This document shows, in pieces, positions 11,820 to 22,979 of a stretch of DNA of 64,000 nucleotides. Below the pieces are notes generated by a model, which did not search any database, was not told the DNA's origin, and saw nothing but the letters and a program-made list of their open reading frames with translations. The first letter of the stretch is position 1. Every line of letters begins with the position of its first letter. The position numbers were made by a program, and so were the translations under genes. Source of the DNA: Sequoia sempervirens (lineage: Eukaryota > Streptophyta > Pinopsida > Cupressales > Cupressaceae); assembly GCA_007258455.2 (NCBI GenBank), contig VDFB02193867.1, forward strand, positions 531,951,071-532,015,070, written 5' to 3'.

Positions 11820-14800
11820 GCAACATGCTAAGTGAATTTCTTTAGGAAATCCTCCTTGGAAGCTGACTTGTGATTTAATCTGAGGCAATGACCACTGACA
11901 AGCAACTTGAATTTGACTGGGTCAATAGTAGTGAGTTGAACAACACCATTAGGGAATACTTCAACAATCTTATATGGTCCTAGCCACCTTGTCTATAATT
12001 TTCTAGCATTTTCCTAATATCTGGAATCATAAAGCAATGCCTAGTCTCCTAGTTGAAATTTCTTGTCCTTGATACATTTATCATGCCACCCAATTCTCCG
12101 ATTCTGTACTACCTCAGTGTGGTGCAAGGTTGCTCTCCTCATCTCGTCCAAAGCATTCAACTACATGATTTTTCTCTCTGTGCCTCAAAGATATCCATCC
12201 CCAAATCTACTGCAGTCCTAAGAGTTTTATGTTCAAATTGAATGGGCATCATGGTTGTCTTTCCATACAACAATTCAAATGGAGTGAAGCCTGTAGTTAT
12301 TTTCCAAGTAGTTTTGTAGGCCCAAATAACTTCAGGTAATTTGTTTGCCCAGTCCTTTCTATGGATAGCTACTGTTTTGGTCAGAATAGCTTCAATTTCT
12401 CTATTGGCTACCTCAACTTGACCATTGGCCTGTGGGTGATAAGGAGTAGGCTTCTTGTGTCTTATGTTGTACTCATTAACTAGTGCTGCAACAAGGGTTG
12501 ATGTGAATTGAGTCCCTTGATCAGTCACTATCTCTCTTGGAACTCCATACCTTGTGAAAATATCCTCATAAATAAATTTAGCAACCTTTTTATCTCTTGC
12601 ATGCTTCATGGCCTTAACTTCTACCCATTCAGTTACATAATGAGTGCATACTAGGATATAAGACTTACCATTTTATGGAGGGTCAATGTGTCCTACAAAA
12701 TCCAATCCCCACTTGTCAAAGGGAGTGATTATTACATGAGGTCAAAGTGTCATCTCATCAGATCTGGTTGGTATGCCCATTCTTTGACATCTATCACATT
12801 TTCTGGTATACCTTTTGTGCATCCTTGTGGAGTGTTGGCCAGTAATATCTTATGTTCAAAATCTTCATTGCTGTCCTCTTGGCTGCAAAATGTCCTCCAC
12901 ATGGTTCGTTGTGGCATGCATGCAAAATTTCATATGTCTCATCTTCTCTCACACATCTCCTCATGACATGGTCTGGTCTAGTATAAAACAAACATCCAAC
13001 AATCCATGAGAAAGGAAAAGATTTTTCAATGAGTGCCCTTCTCTCTCTTGGGGAGAAGTGAGGTGGAACTCTACCTGTGACCAGATAGTTAGCTATGTCA
13101 GCATACAAGGGTGTTTGTACACTGATGGAAAATAGATGCTTATCAAGAAAAGAGTCATTTATGACTTGATTATCTTCCGATGTAGTCAACCTTGAAAGAA
13201 AATCTTCAACAACATTGTCCTTCCCTAGTTTATCCACAATGGTTATGTCAAACTCCTGCATCAACAATAACCATCTTGCAAGCCTACCTATGATCAAAGG
13301 TTTATTCATCAGATATCTAATGACTACATGATCAATGTGCACAAAGATTTGATAGCCTGTTATGTAGTGCCTGAATTTGTCCAAGGCATAGATCACTGCC
13401 AACATTTCTATCTCTGTCACTATATAGTTGAATTCAGCTCCTTGAAAATTTTTGTTGAAAAAATCAATGGCATTTTCAATAGATCCTTATTTTTTTCCTA
13501 AGACTAATCCTATGGAATAATCTGATGCATCTGTATGGAAGTGGAAAGGAAGCTCCCAATTAGGTCCTTTGAGTATAGGAGCATGAGTCAAGGCTACCTT
13601 CAAATCAAAAAATGCCTTGTGATAATCTTCAGTCCATTGGAACTCAACGTCTTTAGTGAGGAGGGTGTACAATGGTGTTGCTATTTTGCTAAAATACTTG
13701 ATGAACCACCTATAATAGCCTACATGGCCCAAGAAGCTCGTAACATCCTTATGTTTTTCAGTTGTGGGCATATTTGTGATTACCTCAATCTTTGCAGGAT
13801 CTACTTGAATTCCTTTGTGAGAGATGTAGTGTCCAAGAACTACACCTTCTTGCATCATCATGAAGCACTTTTCACTATTTAAAGAGAGATTGTGATCTTC
13901 ACATCTCTGTAGGACTTTTTGGAGATTCTCCAATGCTTCATTGAAATCAGCACCATAGGTGGTGAAATCATCCATATAAATTTCCATGCAATTACGAGAA
14001 ATGTCTAAAAATATGCTAATGAATTCCCTCTGAAAAGTTGCAGGTGCATTGAATAAGCCAAATGGGAGTACCAAGTAGGAATAGGTCCCCCGTGGATAGG
14101 TAAAAGTGGTCTTCTCCTGGTTTTCTGGTGCAATTTGGATCTGGTTGTAGCTATTGAATCCATCTAGAAAAGAGAAGTATTATTTTCCTGCAAGTGAATC
14201 CAAAAATTGATCTATGAAAGGTAAGGGAAAATGGTCCTTTTTGGTAGCAACATTAAGTTCTTTGTAATAAAAAAAAACTTTTTGTTTCCCTCCTTTTTTA
14301 GGCACAATCACTAATGGAGACACCCACTAGATATCTGAAATGGGGTAGATAAATCCTACATCTAGCAACTTCTGTAGTTCTCCTTTTACAATTTCTCTTA
14401 GTGTAGGGTTAATTCTTATTTGTGGCTACCTCACTGGGGTGCAATAATCTCTTATGTAAATTATGTGAGTGAAAAGCTTAGGATCCAATCCCTTCATCTC
14501 ATGATAGTACCATGCAAATGCATGCTAATGGGTCCTCAATAAGTTTGCCAATAACAATTGTTGTTCCTCACTCAGTTTGTTGTTCACATTCAGATACTTT
14601 CCTTTTGACACTTGTACTTGTGTAGTTGAATCTATTATAGCTTCTTCATTAACACATGGTACCTTGAGTTCATATGGTAGCAATGTATTAGACATACCTA
14701 TTGCTGCAGGAAGTCTATTTGTAGGAACAGTGGCTGCAAGAAGAGTGGCTGCAGGAAAAATGTTTGTAGGAATAGTGGTTGCAGGAAGAACAGGCATAAG

Positions 14801-15650
14801 TGTCTTGATTGGAGTAGCAGAATGAGAAGATGATGCTTCCTCCACTTCACAATGGTTCTAAATTATGTTAACCAATACTTCATCTTCATCTTGGAGTTGC
14901 ATGAATGAGCTTTTTCCTAACATCATAAGCTGCACCACAAAATTAACTTCTTTGGCCTCTTCACCAACATGTGGCCACACAAAATTATCCTCATCATGGG
15001 ATGGCTGAGCAGGAGGATAAAGAACAATTTTTTTGGTACTCTTCCCATCAGAAATGGTCATGTCACTTGACTGACATCCAACATATGCATCTGCAGTTGC
15101 TAACCATGGCTTTCCAAGAATAATGTGATACCTGCCTAGTGTAGCTTTAGGAGAAAGAATTATACATTCTATTGGGTACTCCTAGGAGTCTAGAATCACC
15201 ACAAGATCCTCCACTATACCATCAGGCTTAACAATAGAACTATTGGCAAGCTACAAGATAGTAGGAGTAGATCTCATGCTTGCAACATTTAGTTGCTGCA
15301 GGATGTCCTTGGTCATTAAATTTATTGCTACCCCTAAATCAATCAGAGCATTCTTTATTTGAATCCCATTTATAACAACTGCTACCACATGACTACTTGG
15401 GTCATTGTACTTGGGGATAGTCACTTTTCCAATCATGATATCAGCTAGTTGTCCCACCACATGAACCGTAGTGGGGTCTTTCTTCTTCTTGCCTGGCTTC
15501 TTGAGGCATGCTTCTTTGATTTCCTTGCCATAGATTTGGGCATCCTTTATGGCTTGAAATAGAGGTATCTGGACACATATATTCTTTAGCTGATCCAAAA
15601 TATCAAAGGTTGTGTCCTCCTTTTCTTCCTTCTTTTTGGAAACTTCCAAT
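11820..15650 (-). pseudogene. pol of the Athila-like element (protease, RT, RNase H, integrase)
   Basis: Protease (15649-15251) contains ALIDLGVAINLM, the retropepsin active-site region with its Asp kept. A linker follows (15061-14525). RT is clearest at 14074-13487: VLPFGLFNAPATFQR, then YMDD, the catalytic box. RNase H begins at TDASDYSIGL (about 13520) and continues at 13420 (TEIEMLAVIYALDKFRHY). Integrase has the zinc-binding region (HACHNEPCGGHF, CQRMG) near 12900-12780. Its three catalytic acids lie in GLDFVG, VTDQGTQFTS and NGQVEVANREIE (12609-12157), and it tails off near 11820. Protease to RNase H share one frame, while integrase is in another, so there is at least one frameshift plus several stops. 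All core catalytic motifs are still legible. Confidence 0.88.
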
Positions 15651-15971
15651 CTCTAAGGAAATGGTGGTTTTTGTTCAATCTACTTGACTTGGACTGGTTT
15701 AGGATTTTTAGGTGTACTTGGTTGAATGGGATCATTTAGAGGTTCCTCCTCCTCTTCCATATGAAGCTCAGTGATAATGGGTTTGAAAGGGGCTCGTAAA
15801 GTAGTTCTTGAATGCAAGTGGATGCCACACTCACAACATATGTAGGGAATTGATGTGAATCAACACAGTATATAGGTTGCTGCTGTGGTTTGTTATTTGG
15901 ATCAGGTGTGGGTTGAGCTGGTAGCTAAGTAGGTTTAGGTGCATTTGAGCTTGAATTAGCAGGTGGAGGCA

Positions 15972-17444
15972 TTATAGTAGGCTACTGGGGTTGAGAAGGT
16001 GGCTACATGTAACTGGTTGTCTGGGTAGGCCATTGCTATCCAACCCTCCATTGATTTGTTTGTTGCCATTTTCTTGGAGGTGGTTGTAAATGTCCTTGAA
16101 ATTGCTGCCAATTCCCCTAAGGTTGCTGCCACTGGGGTGGAGAGTTTTGATAATTGGTCCAAGCATTTGGAGGGTTACCCCAAGGCTATGGTGGATATCC
16201 TCCATAGCTGGATGGATATGGGGGCTACCATTGGTTACTAGATGAGTAGGAATTGAAATATGCTCTAGCATAAGAGAGTGGATCTGGTGGCATACCTTGT
16301 CTTGGAGCCCATAACCTCCTTTGTGCAACATAGTAGCCCTGGTCTTCTTCAATCTAAATTGGCTTGAACTTAGGTACAATACGCTTGCCTTCAATATTAG
16401 CTACATCTTGCATCTACAGTCCTTCTTCTTTTATTTGCAATGGGGGCAATACTCTTCCAACATTGCCTCTACCTCCTCTTGCTTCTTCTTGGCTTGAAGT
16501 GTGTCTAGCTGAGTAGCTAGATTGTTTATAATGTCCTGCTTGAAGTTTTATAGCAAATGAGTAATCTTCATTCTTGAAACTCCACTAGTAGTTGACTTAC
16601 CCATTGAAGATTAGTAAGATCTCCCTTTCTTTGAGGCTTCCCTAGAGTAGTTTTGGCATATTTTCTTGATATCCTCCCAAGGAACTTGGGAGATATCTCC
16701 TCCTCCCATCAGATCCAAGGCATCAGTGCAACTGTCATTGATTCCTCTAAGGAAAAGCGACTTTTGTGAGTCTTCATTAAGTGTATGGTGTGGATATTTT
16801 TGTAGGTAGAATAGTAACCTTGCTATGTAATCCTCCACGCTCTCATCTTCCTTTTGTTGCATCCTAAAAATGTTACCTCCTCTCATGTCACTGCCCTTGC
16901 AATACTTGTATTTCTCAAGGAATTTTGTCTTCATGTCCTCCCAAGTTTCGATAGTATCTCTTCCTAAGCTCATGAACCATCTTGATGTAGCTTATTTCAA
17001 AGTAGTTTGGAATAGATTAAGCCTATTGGTATCAGTGGTATAGTCATAACTCCTACAAAGTATGTCAAACTCAAACAAGAAGGTATCAGGATCTTCTATG
17101 ACAAGTCCATAAAATTTGGGGAGTGTTGAAGTAGGGATATTTTTGATGTTTTCAACTTCATTATGATGGGCAATGGGGAAAGGAAAAACTAGTTGGTTAG
17201 GTCTATTTCTATTTTCATCACCCATGCCTGCTTGATGTAGTTCCAAAGCAAAGGGATTCTCAAGCTGATTTTTCTCTTAAGAGGAGACTTCAGAGTTAGT
17301 CAGATCAGGGAATGCATCAGCAAAGGGGTGTGGATTTTCTTCCTCTTCTTCTCTTGGTAGGTTTTGATATTCAACTAGCTGGAATAGATTAGGATTGTTA
17401 GTAATGAATCTCCCATAAGCATCCCTTCTCCTTCCTCTATGCAT
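15972..17444 (-). pseudogene. gag of the Athila-like element
   Basis: Gag forms the RNA-packaging particle. An ATG at 17444 opens a frame (MHRGRRRDAYGRF) that can be followed, with stops near 17277, between 16992 and 16973, and near 16611, to about 15972. The retrotransposon gag core lies at 16973-16611: WEDMKTKFLEKYK, then QKEDESVEDYIARL and LFLRGIND. A Pro/Asn-rich tail follows. I found no CCHC zinc knuckle, so either it is absent in this family or it has decayed. The next frame downstream (16162 onward) is protease-pol, so a frame change separates the two. Confidence 0.82.
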
Positions 17445-17601
17445 GCAGTATCAACTCACTATCAGCCATCTCATACAAAGAATTGGTAAAGAATAAAGGG
17501 GTCATTACTTCCTTAATGAGGGTATACTAAGAACAACTTCCAAAAACACTACAACAAGAGAAACTACCAATGACTCCAAAGAACTCCCTAGTTTGACACC
17601 A

Positions 17602-17619
17602 TCTTCGACAATGACGCCA
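17602..17619 (-). other. Primer binding site resembling tRNA-Asp
   Basis: Four bases inside the 5' LTR the minus strand reads TGGCGTCATTGTCGAAGA. It differs from the plant tRNA-Asp complement (TGGCGCCGTTGCCGGGGA) only by transitions. This sets the element's orientation. Confidence 0.78.
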
Positions 17620-17623
17620 AAAA

Positions 17624-18842
17624 TGTTGGCCTCCTACAATGATTTAACAACTAAGCCCTTTTAACTATGATTTAGAGATTGGACATCTAAACTGAATAGC
17701 CATTCAATCATCATGAAGGTGCATTTAACTTGTCAACCTAGGGATTTGAACTTGAAATGGGTCAACACTGTATGTGCATTAGGAACTCAAAGTAGCCATT
17801 TTCATTCTACAGCTAAGAGAGATGCAATGATGAAAGTAAATTGCTTGGAAAGGAATATCATAAATGCAAAAAATCAACCAACAACCATACTAAGCTTGAA
17901 ATGCATGATAAAAATGAAAATATGAACAACAAACACAAAACTACTCTATTTGCTTTGGTTGCAGGAACAGTCATAGAATGGAATTCTAGTGGCTGCAGGA
18001 ACACTCAGTGCCAGATTCTTAACTAATTACTAAATAGAAAGTAACAACTGGGCTAATTAAGCTAAAGGATAGATTGCTCACCAATTGGGCCCCCTTGGAT
18101 GAGTATCCTCTACTACTAACGAAAAATTAGATGCTCGAACTTAGAACTTTATTTTATTCATCATGAAACATGAGTACAAAAGAGTAGCATAATTGTATCA
18201 CTGAAAACTAAGAATGCAAGTACAATATTAGATTGCACAACCTCTTGAAAAGGAGCATCTGATCCTTATTTATACTACCATCTAAGAAAGGCGGTCAACT
18301 CCACAAACTGGGAGGATGCTAATTTAGGTAAAGCAAAGAAAATGGAGAGGCGATTACGCACACATGAAATCTAGTCAGACGTGTCTGTAAAATAGAACAA
18401 CAGTAATGCCAATATTGCTCAACAACATTAAAGTCCAGTACAAGGTGATTACATTCAGTTTGCATGGGGAATCTCCTACCATCGACCTCCTTTGACCTTT
18501 GAATGATTCCCTTGCTAGACATTATGGTGCATGCCCAGCTGGCGGTGTCTTTCTCAATTTAGTATCTTCAAATTATATCTGCATGGCAATGTGTGAACAC
18601 ACAATAGTTGTACATCTATAACTACCTTAAATAAAATTCATTAATCACATGCATAATTAGTATAGATAGTCCATATAACATGCCAATGCCATTAAAGATT
18701 GTAGAAATAAGATTAAGCCCAATGTCAATAGTTCTGAGGAAATATAATAAAAAGTATCAACACTTAATATCAAGGTCCATGATATCTTCAACAAATAAAC
18801 CATAAATTCTACCCAAAAATAGACCATAAACTAGGCTCATCA
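17624..18842 (-). repeat. 5' LTR of the Athila-like element
   Basis: Near-identical partner of 7563-8782 with the same termini. It is followed by CTCTC, the presumed altered target duplication. Confidence 0.92.
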
Positions 18843-19479
18843 CTCTCAAAGTCATGAAGACTTCAACAAAACTCATAAAGGCATAAAAGGTATTGACGCT
18901 ATCTTTGCACTAAAATAGTCACATGACTTAATGTTTTATAATATCATCATTAAAGTCAATGTGCTTTACATTTAACTCAAATAAAAAAAAACACAGAGAT
19001 TATATTTTGACCCTTATATGCAACTCAAGGTGAAAATACAAGTCAAAATTTTTAACATGGCATACACAAGGTATAAGGCATAAGACAAAGTGTAAGCCCA
19101 CGGGAAGTATTAGTTTGTCTTTCATTTTTTAATATAAAAGATAAAACATGTTTTCCCATCAACAAGATTAGGGTAAAAACCTTAATGAACAAAATGATGG
19201 AAAACATGAAAAATCATTTTCATTTGATCATCGAGCTTTTGCAAAACTTAATGCACCACCAGCGAATTCATTTGTGCATTCAATCCTTAGAGTTTGTACA
19301 TTTGGAGCTTTGATACCTTGACGAAATGGATCACCATATGCTTCCACTTCACCTTTTGGAGCGAGTTTGAGAGTACCAACATCAAGCAAACGCAGGACCC
19401 TGGGTATATGATTCAAAACTTGCCTTGATTTTCTCATTCAGGTAGATTTAATAGGGGGTCAAAATTAGGTTTCTAGGCT
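18843..19479. other. Noncoding flank to the right of the Athila-like element
   Basis: AT-rich sequence joined to 6598-7562 before the insertion. The only coding-like part is the minus-strand frame at 19228-19437, listed separately. Confidence 0.4.
19228..19437 (-). CDS. Short unbroken ORF of unknown origin, possibly a captured exon
   Basis: I do not recognise it. The 69-residue frame starts at ATG 19437 and ends in TGA. Composition is unlike the surrounding transposon frames: balanced residues, mixed third positions, and protein-like strings such as LKLAPKGEVEAYGDPF and ECTNEFAGGALSFAKA. There is no in-frame stop, whereas the nearby PMD gene is riddled with them. It could be an exon fragment of a host gene carried by a transposon, or chance. 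No splice sites were proven and no second exon was found. Confidence 0.3.
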   Translation of the reverse strand: MRKSRQVLNHIPRVLRLLDVGTLKLAPKGEVEAYGDPFRQGIKAPNVQTLRIECTNEFAGGALSFAKAR

Positions 19480-19835
19480 CGTCATTGTATAGCGACTCAA
19501 TTGATATGTTGTAAGAATTGCTATTGATTTTATAGTGACACACCTTCTGTCTAGTGGCGCACCACCATTTTTTGGTTGGGTGATGCATTTGATTATAGGG
19601 TCATGAGGTTAAAATAGTGACAGAATTTTCAGTTAAGCGTCGCTCAAAAGTGGTGGACAACACACATAGCTTTTAGCGATGAACCCAAATATTTTTAAAA
19701 TAGCAACGCATGTAAATGTCGATTTACTATTGAGTGTAGCGAAACACGTCATAAAATTGGTGATGCACCCCTAAAATGGATATTGTGACACTCCATTGAA
19801 AGAGAAATGATATTAATTTCAGCGATGCTTTTGAT
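19480..19835 (+). repeat. Cluster of degenerate TAGTGACGC-like short repeats
   Basis: About nine degenerate copies occur in 350 bp, mostly in the TAGTGACGC or TAGCGATGC orientation: near 19489, 19531, 19615, 19635 (reversed), 19674, 19701, 19736, 19786 and 19821. A second cluster at 38349-38607 carries mostly the reverse complement. Such inverted clusters resemble subterminal repeats of DNA transposons, but I see no clear terminal inverted repeat. Confidence 0.5.
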
Positions 19836-19980
19836 GTTTTAGGATGCAAAGTCTCAAATTTTGATCAGTTTTTCAACTTTTTGAAAAATTGACATTGTGT
19901 GTGTGATGTGTGCATGAGGATCCTCCGTCATTGATGTCACGAGAGAACCATTCTGACATTTTGGTGCAACGAGAGACTTT

Positions 19981-21703
19981 GATGATGATGACATGGAGCG
20001 GTTGGGTAGGCTGGGGTTAGGCTTCATTGCTTTCTTGGTTGAGGTTTGAACCCACGCTGCCATGATGATGGAGTTGATTGAGGGGTGGCACAATGAGACC
20101 TCTTTGTTTCACCTACCCACCAATGAGGCCACGTTATATTGAAGGATATGTGGTGAATATTGCAATTGACGATTCATGAAGAGTGTGTCATCTATGACAC
20201 AAATGTCGGGAGAGATGCATGTCTTTCCCTTCTACATAGATGGTAGATTATCTAAGTGAGGTCATAGATAGACCTTGATATATACCAAGGGTAGGTAGAG
20301 ACCTTCAAATTATTCATTTTGGCTCCAATTTCTAGTGTCATTTCCTTAGACTAATGAGGCAGAGGTTTCAATCCTAGATGGGGATTGGCATGGGAGGGGA
20401 TGATCAGGAGGACTATGATGTATGTATGGGGTCCAATTCTACTTGCTTCATTGTACCATGACATGCATGAGGCCATCTACTATGAGGGAAAGAGCATTGA
20501 AGCAAGTGTTACACTACCCATATATGGGCATATGAGCATATTATCATGTTGAGGCCACTGGTGGTTCTAGCAGACATTCACACGGATGAGCCTGTAGTCT
20601 TTAGATACAAGGTTCCAATGATATTACAACACACTAGGTTGATAGGTCTAGCTTATTCGCATTGTGTCAATGATGACATGACCTTGTTCATATGAAGTTT
20701 GTGGCTGCAACATCCAACATGGTATGATGATCAACAATAACTATATTTTTCTTGAAAAACTCGATATATGTATGGGAGAGAGAATGAAATTATAGAGCGG
20801 TACCTCCTAGACTGTGTTGCTCTTTAGTTTGGGGAGGTACATGATGTACCAACTGATGATTACACTACAGTTTTCACCAGATCATAAAGAGAGGTGCAAT
20901 GGGGAGCACACATTGACCCCATAGTGGTGGTCAATGAATTTAGGTAGCTTTTTCAACAACCATAGGCATATGATCAGGGCCTAAGAGATATGGGGATTAC
21001 CCCTGTCTATGATGCATCGTTTAGGCCACCTGCTTTCCTAACAGATCCAACAGGGGGATACCTCAGAGGTAGAGGGAGAGGTAGAGGCAAAGGCCAAAGT
21101 TGAGGTCGAGGTCAAGATGGTGGTCGGGATGGAGGCATGGATGGAGGTTGAGGCAGAGGGTAGGATCAGGACAGGGAATAGGTTCCAAGTGATGGTCACC
21201 GGTAGCTTCCAGATCAAGATAGGGCATAGGTGACAGTGTAGCAGGATGGGTATGATGGCCAACATGACAAATAGATTCCAGGGGCACCACCACCTCCTCC
21301 ACCCATACAACTAGACACACAGTTGCATGCATAGATATAGCCTCTTACATTTGAGAGAGCACAATTGTAGGCAAAGAGGGATAAACTACATCAATAGCTA
21401 AAGGCCATGACAACTCAAAGAAACCATGAGGTTCAGTTGCGGTAGCAACTGGACTTATAGCTGGCCCAGGAGATTGGGCAGAGGTAGCGGTTGGAGGTGA
21501 TGATTGCCACATCACAGGGACAAAGAGTATCTGCTTGTTTGTATAGAGAGGTAGTTATAGAGGCTACTTATTACTATATGCATTATCATAGAGATGTCCC
21601 TCAGGTGATGAGATAGCCTGATTTTTCACAAAAGAGTGGAGCACCACCTAGAGCTGAGGATCATCCATCAGTTAGGGGTGATTCAAGCAGCCACCAGGGC
21701 TAG
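19981..21703 (+). pseudogene. Plant mobile domain (PMD, aminotransferase-like) protein, heavily decayed
   Basis: The domain starts in frame 1 near 19981 (MERLGRLGLGFIAFLVEV, then GWHNETSLFHLPTNEA at 20080). It moves to frame 3 at about 20410-20530 (WGPILLASLYHDMHEA). It then runs in frame 2 to a TAG at 21701 (WAYEHIIMLRPLVVLA, ERYLLDCVAL, AYDQGLRDMGITPVYDASF). The order matches PMD proteins such as the plant MAIN/MAIL1 group and transposon-borne relatives. The tail is Gly/Arg-rich (RGRGRGRGKG) and then Pro-rich. From 20792 to 21700 there are 20 in-frame stops in about 303 codons: 17 TAG, 2 TGA and 1 TAA, as expected from C-to-T change of CAG, CGA and CAA. It lies on the strand opposite the neighbouring Tat-like element. 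Function today: none. Confidence 0.75.
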
Positions 21704-22776
21704 CCATTTTTTATAGACACCTTTTGATTATTTGCCTGATTATTTATATAGATATACATTCATGGGATCATTTTTGATAGCCTCATGGATATTGTATTTT
21801 TTATTGATATACACACACTAATTGAGATATTGTACCATGATAGTCATATATATATAAATGATTCAGATTCACGATGTGATGTGCCTTATTTCATACTTTA
21901 TCAGATGTTTTGATTAGGATGAGGTGTATTGATGCATATGATGTTTTCTGAATGTTTATGGGTTTTCTGAGATTTGACCAAGAACCTAACCTAAAAAACT
22001 ATCCTAGGCGGCTCAGGGGCTTATCAAAGATGAGACTTACCTACATTATACACACAGAGACCATGTAATTTGATTGACTCGACTAGTTTATTGATGATAT
22101 ATGAAGAATTGATGAATTATCAGTTTATTATGATAGATTCCTAAAGGAATGACCTAGAGTGTCTCGGGGGCACATCAATGATGGCCTTTCCTATGTGCAA
22201 GCTCAAAGACTCATAGTTTGACATGGTACTATTTTTGGATTTTCGATGTTTCGACCCTTTAAGGGCTTTTGATGTGTTTTGGATGTTTTAGATTTTTTCT
22301 TTACAATTTTTTGAATGTTTTTGGATTTTAGCTATACAAGATATGGATATTTTTGGATTTCAATGAAGTTTTATGATTTTTTTTGGTATTTTCAATGTGA
22401 TTTGCAATAATTGTAAGATATACAAGAACCTAATCTGATCCAAAATGAATCACCCCCAGTGTGATGTGATAGACTACCTCGATACAGGTAGGACAAGCTG
22501 ACCTTTGGAATGTGATAAGTAGTACTAAAGGGAATATGATACTTCGCAATATCAAGCTATGATACATATGCGGATGTGTTATGGAAATAAATAGGATGAA
22601 TGTTGAGATGGATGGATGTGATTCCAAGAATGATAAGATAAAGGGGCAAATAATAGATGGAGGTGCTTTATTTATGCGAGATTCCTGTTTGCCAGGATTT
22701 CACCAAGGTACTTGTCCAAAGCACCATCGAAGTGGTTTTCATTAGAGGATGATTGTTTTTCTTGATTATTTTCAAT
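21704..22776. other. No gene recognised; 3' region between PMD gene and Tat-like pol
   Basis: AT-rich sequence with T-rich runs (GGATTTT words at 22230-22400). It probably holds the PMD gene's 3' end and the Tat-like element's 3' untranslated region. I could not find a polypurine tract or LTR here. Confidence 0.4.
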
Positions 22777-22979
22777 CTATTTTCTCATTTTTTTGGATTT
22801 TTGATCTTTTTTTGATGTTTTTGTATTTTCAAATTTACACCCTTCAAGCCTAGGCATAAAATTTTTTAATATGTAGATTGTTGGTTGGTTCCCACAAGGG
22901 TTCAACTTCAAGAATTGATTATTGGTATGCTCTTGATCCATAGCTTGATGTGACAACAAATGGACTTACCCAGTTAGGC

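Larger units (their letters stand above)
7563..18842 (-). mobile_element. Structurally complete Athila-like Ty3/gypsy retrotransposon, 11.3 kb
   Basis: The element has two direct LTRs (7563-8782 and 17624-18842, 1220 and 1219 bp). Read on the minus strand each begins TGATGAG and ends GGCCAACA. A tRNA-Asp-like primer site lies next to the 5' LTR and a polypurine tract next to the 3' LTR. Flanks are CTCTT (7558-7562) and CTCTC (18843-18847), a target duplication with one change. Order on the minus strand is 5' LTR, gag, protease, RT, RNase H, integrase, an extra ORF, 3' LTR. That order, the Asp-type primer site and the extra ORF between integrase and 3' LTR fit the Athila group. In the first 235 bp the LTRs differ at about 11 positions by eye, mostly transitions. 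Stops and frame changes make the proteins non-functional. Confidence 0.9.

Noticed and set aside
17547..17558. CACTACAACAAG, similar to the end of a CACTA transposon
   Set aside because: It lies in the leader of the Athila-like element, and I found no inverted partner or flanking duplication.
21038..21332. Two overlapping minus-strand ORFs of about 90 codons
   Set aside because: They are shadows of the Gly/Arg-rich and Pro-rich tail of the PMD gene on the plus strand.
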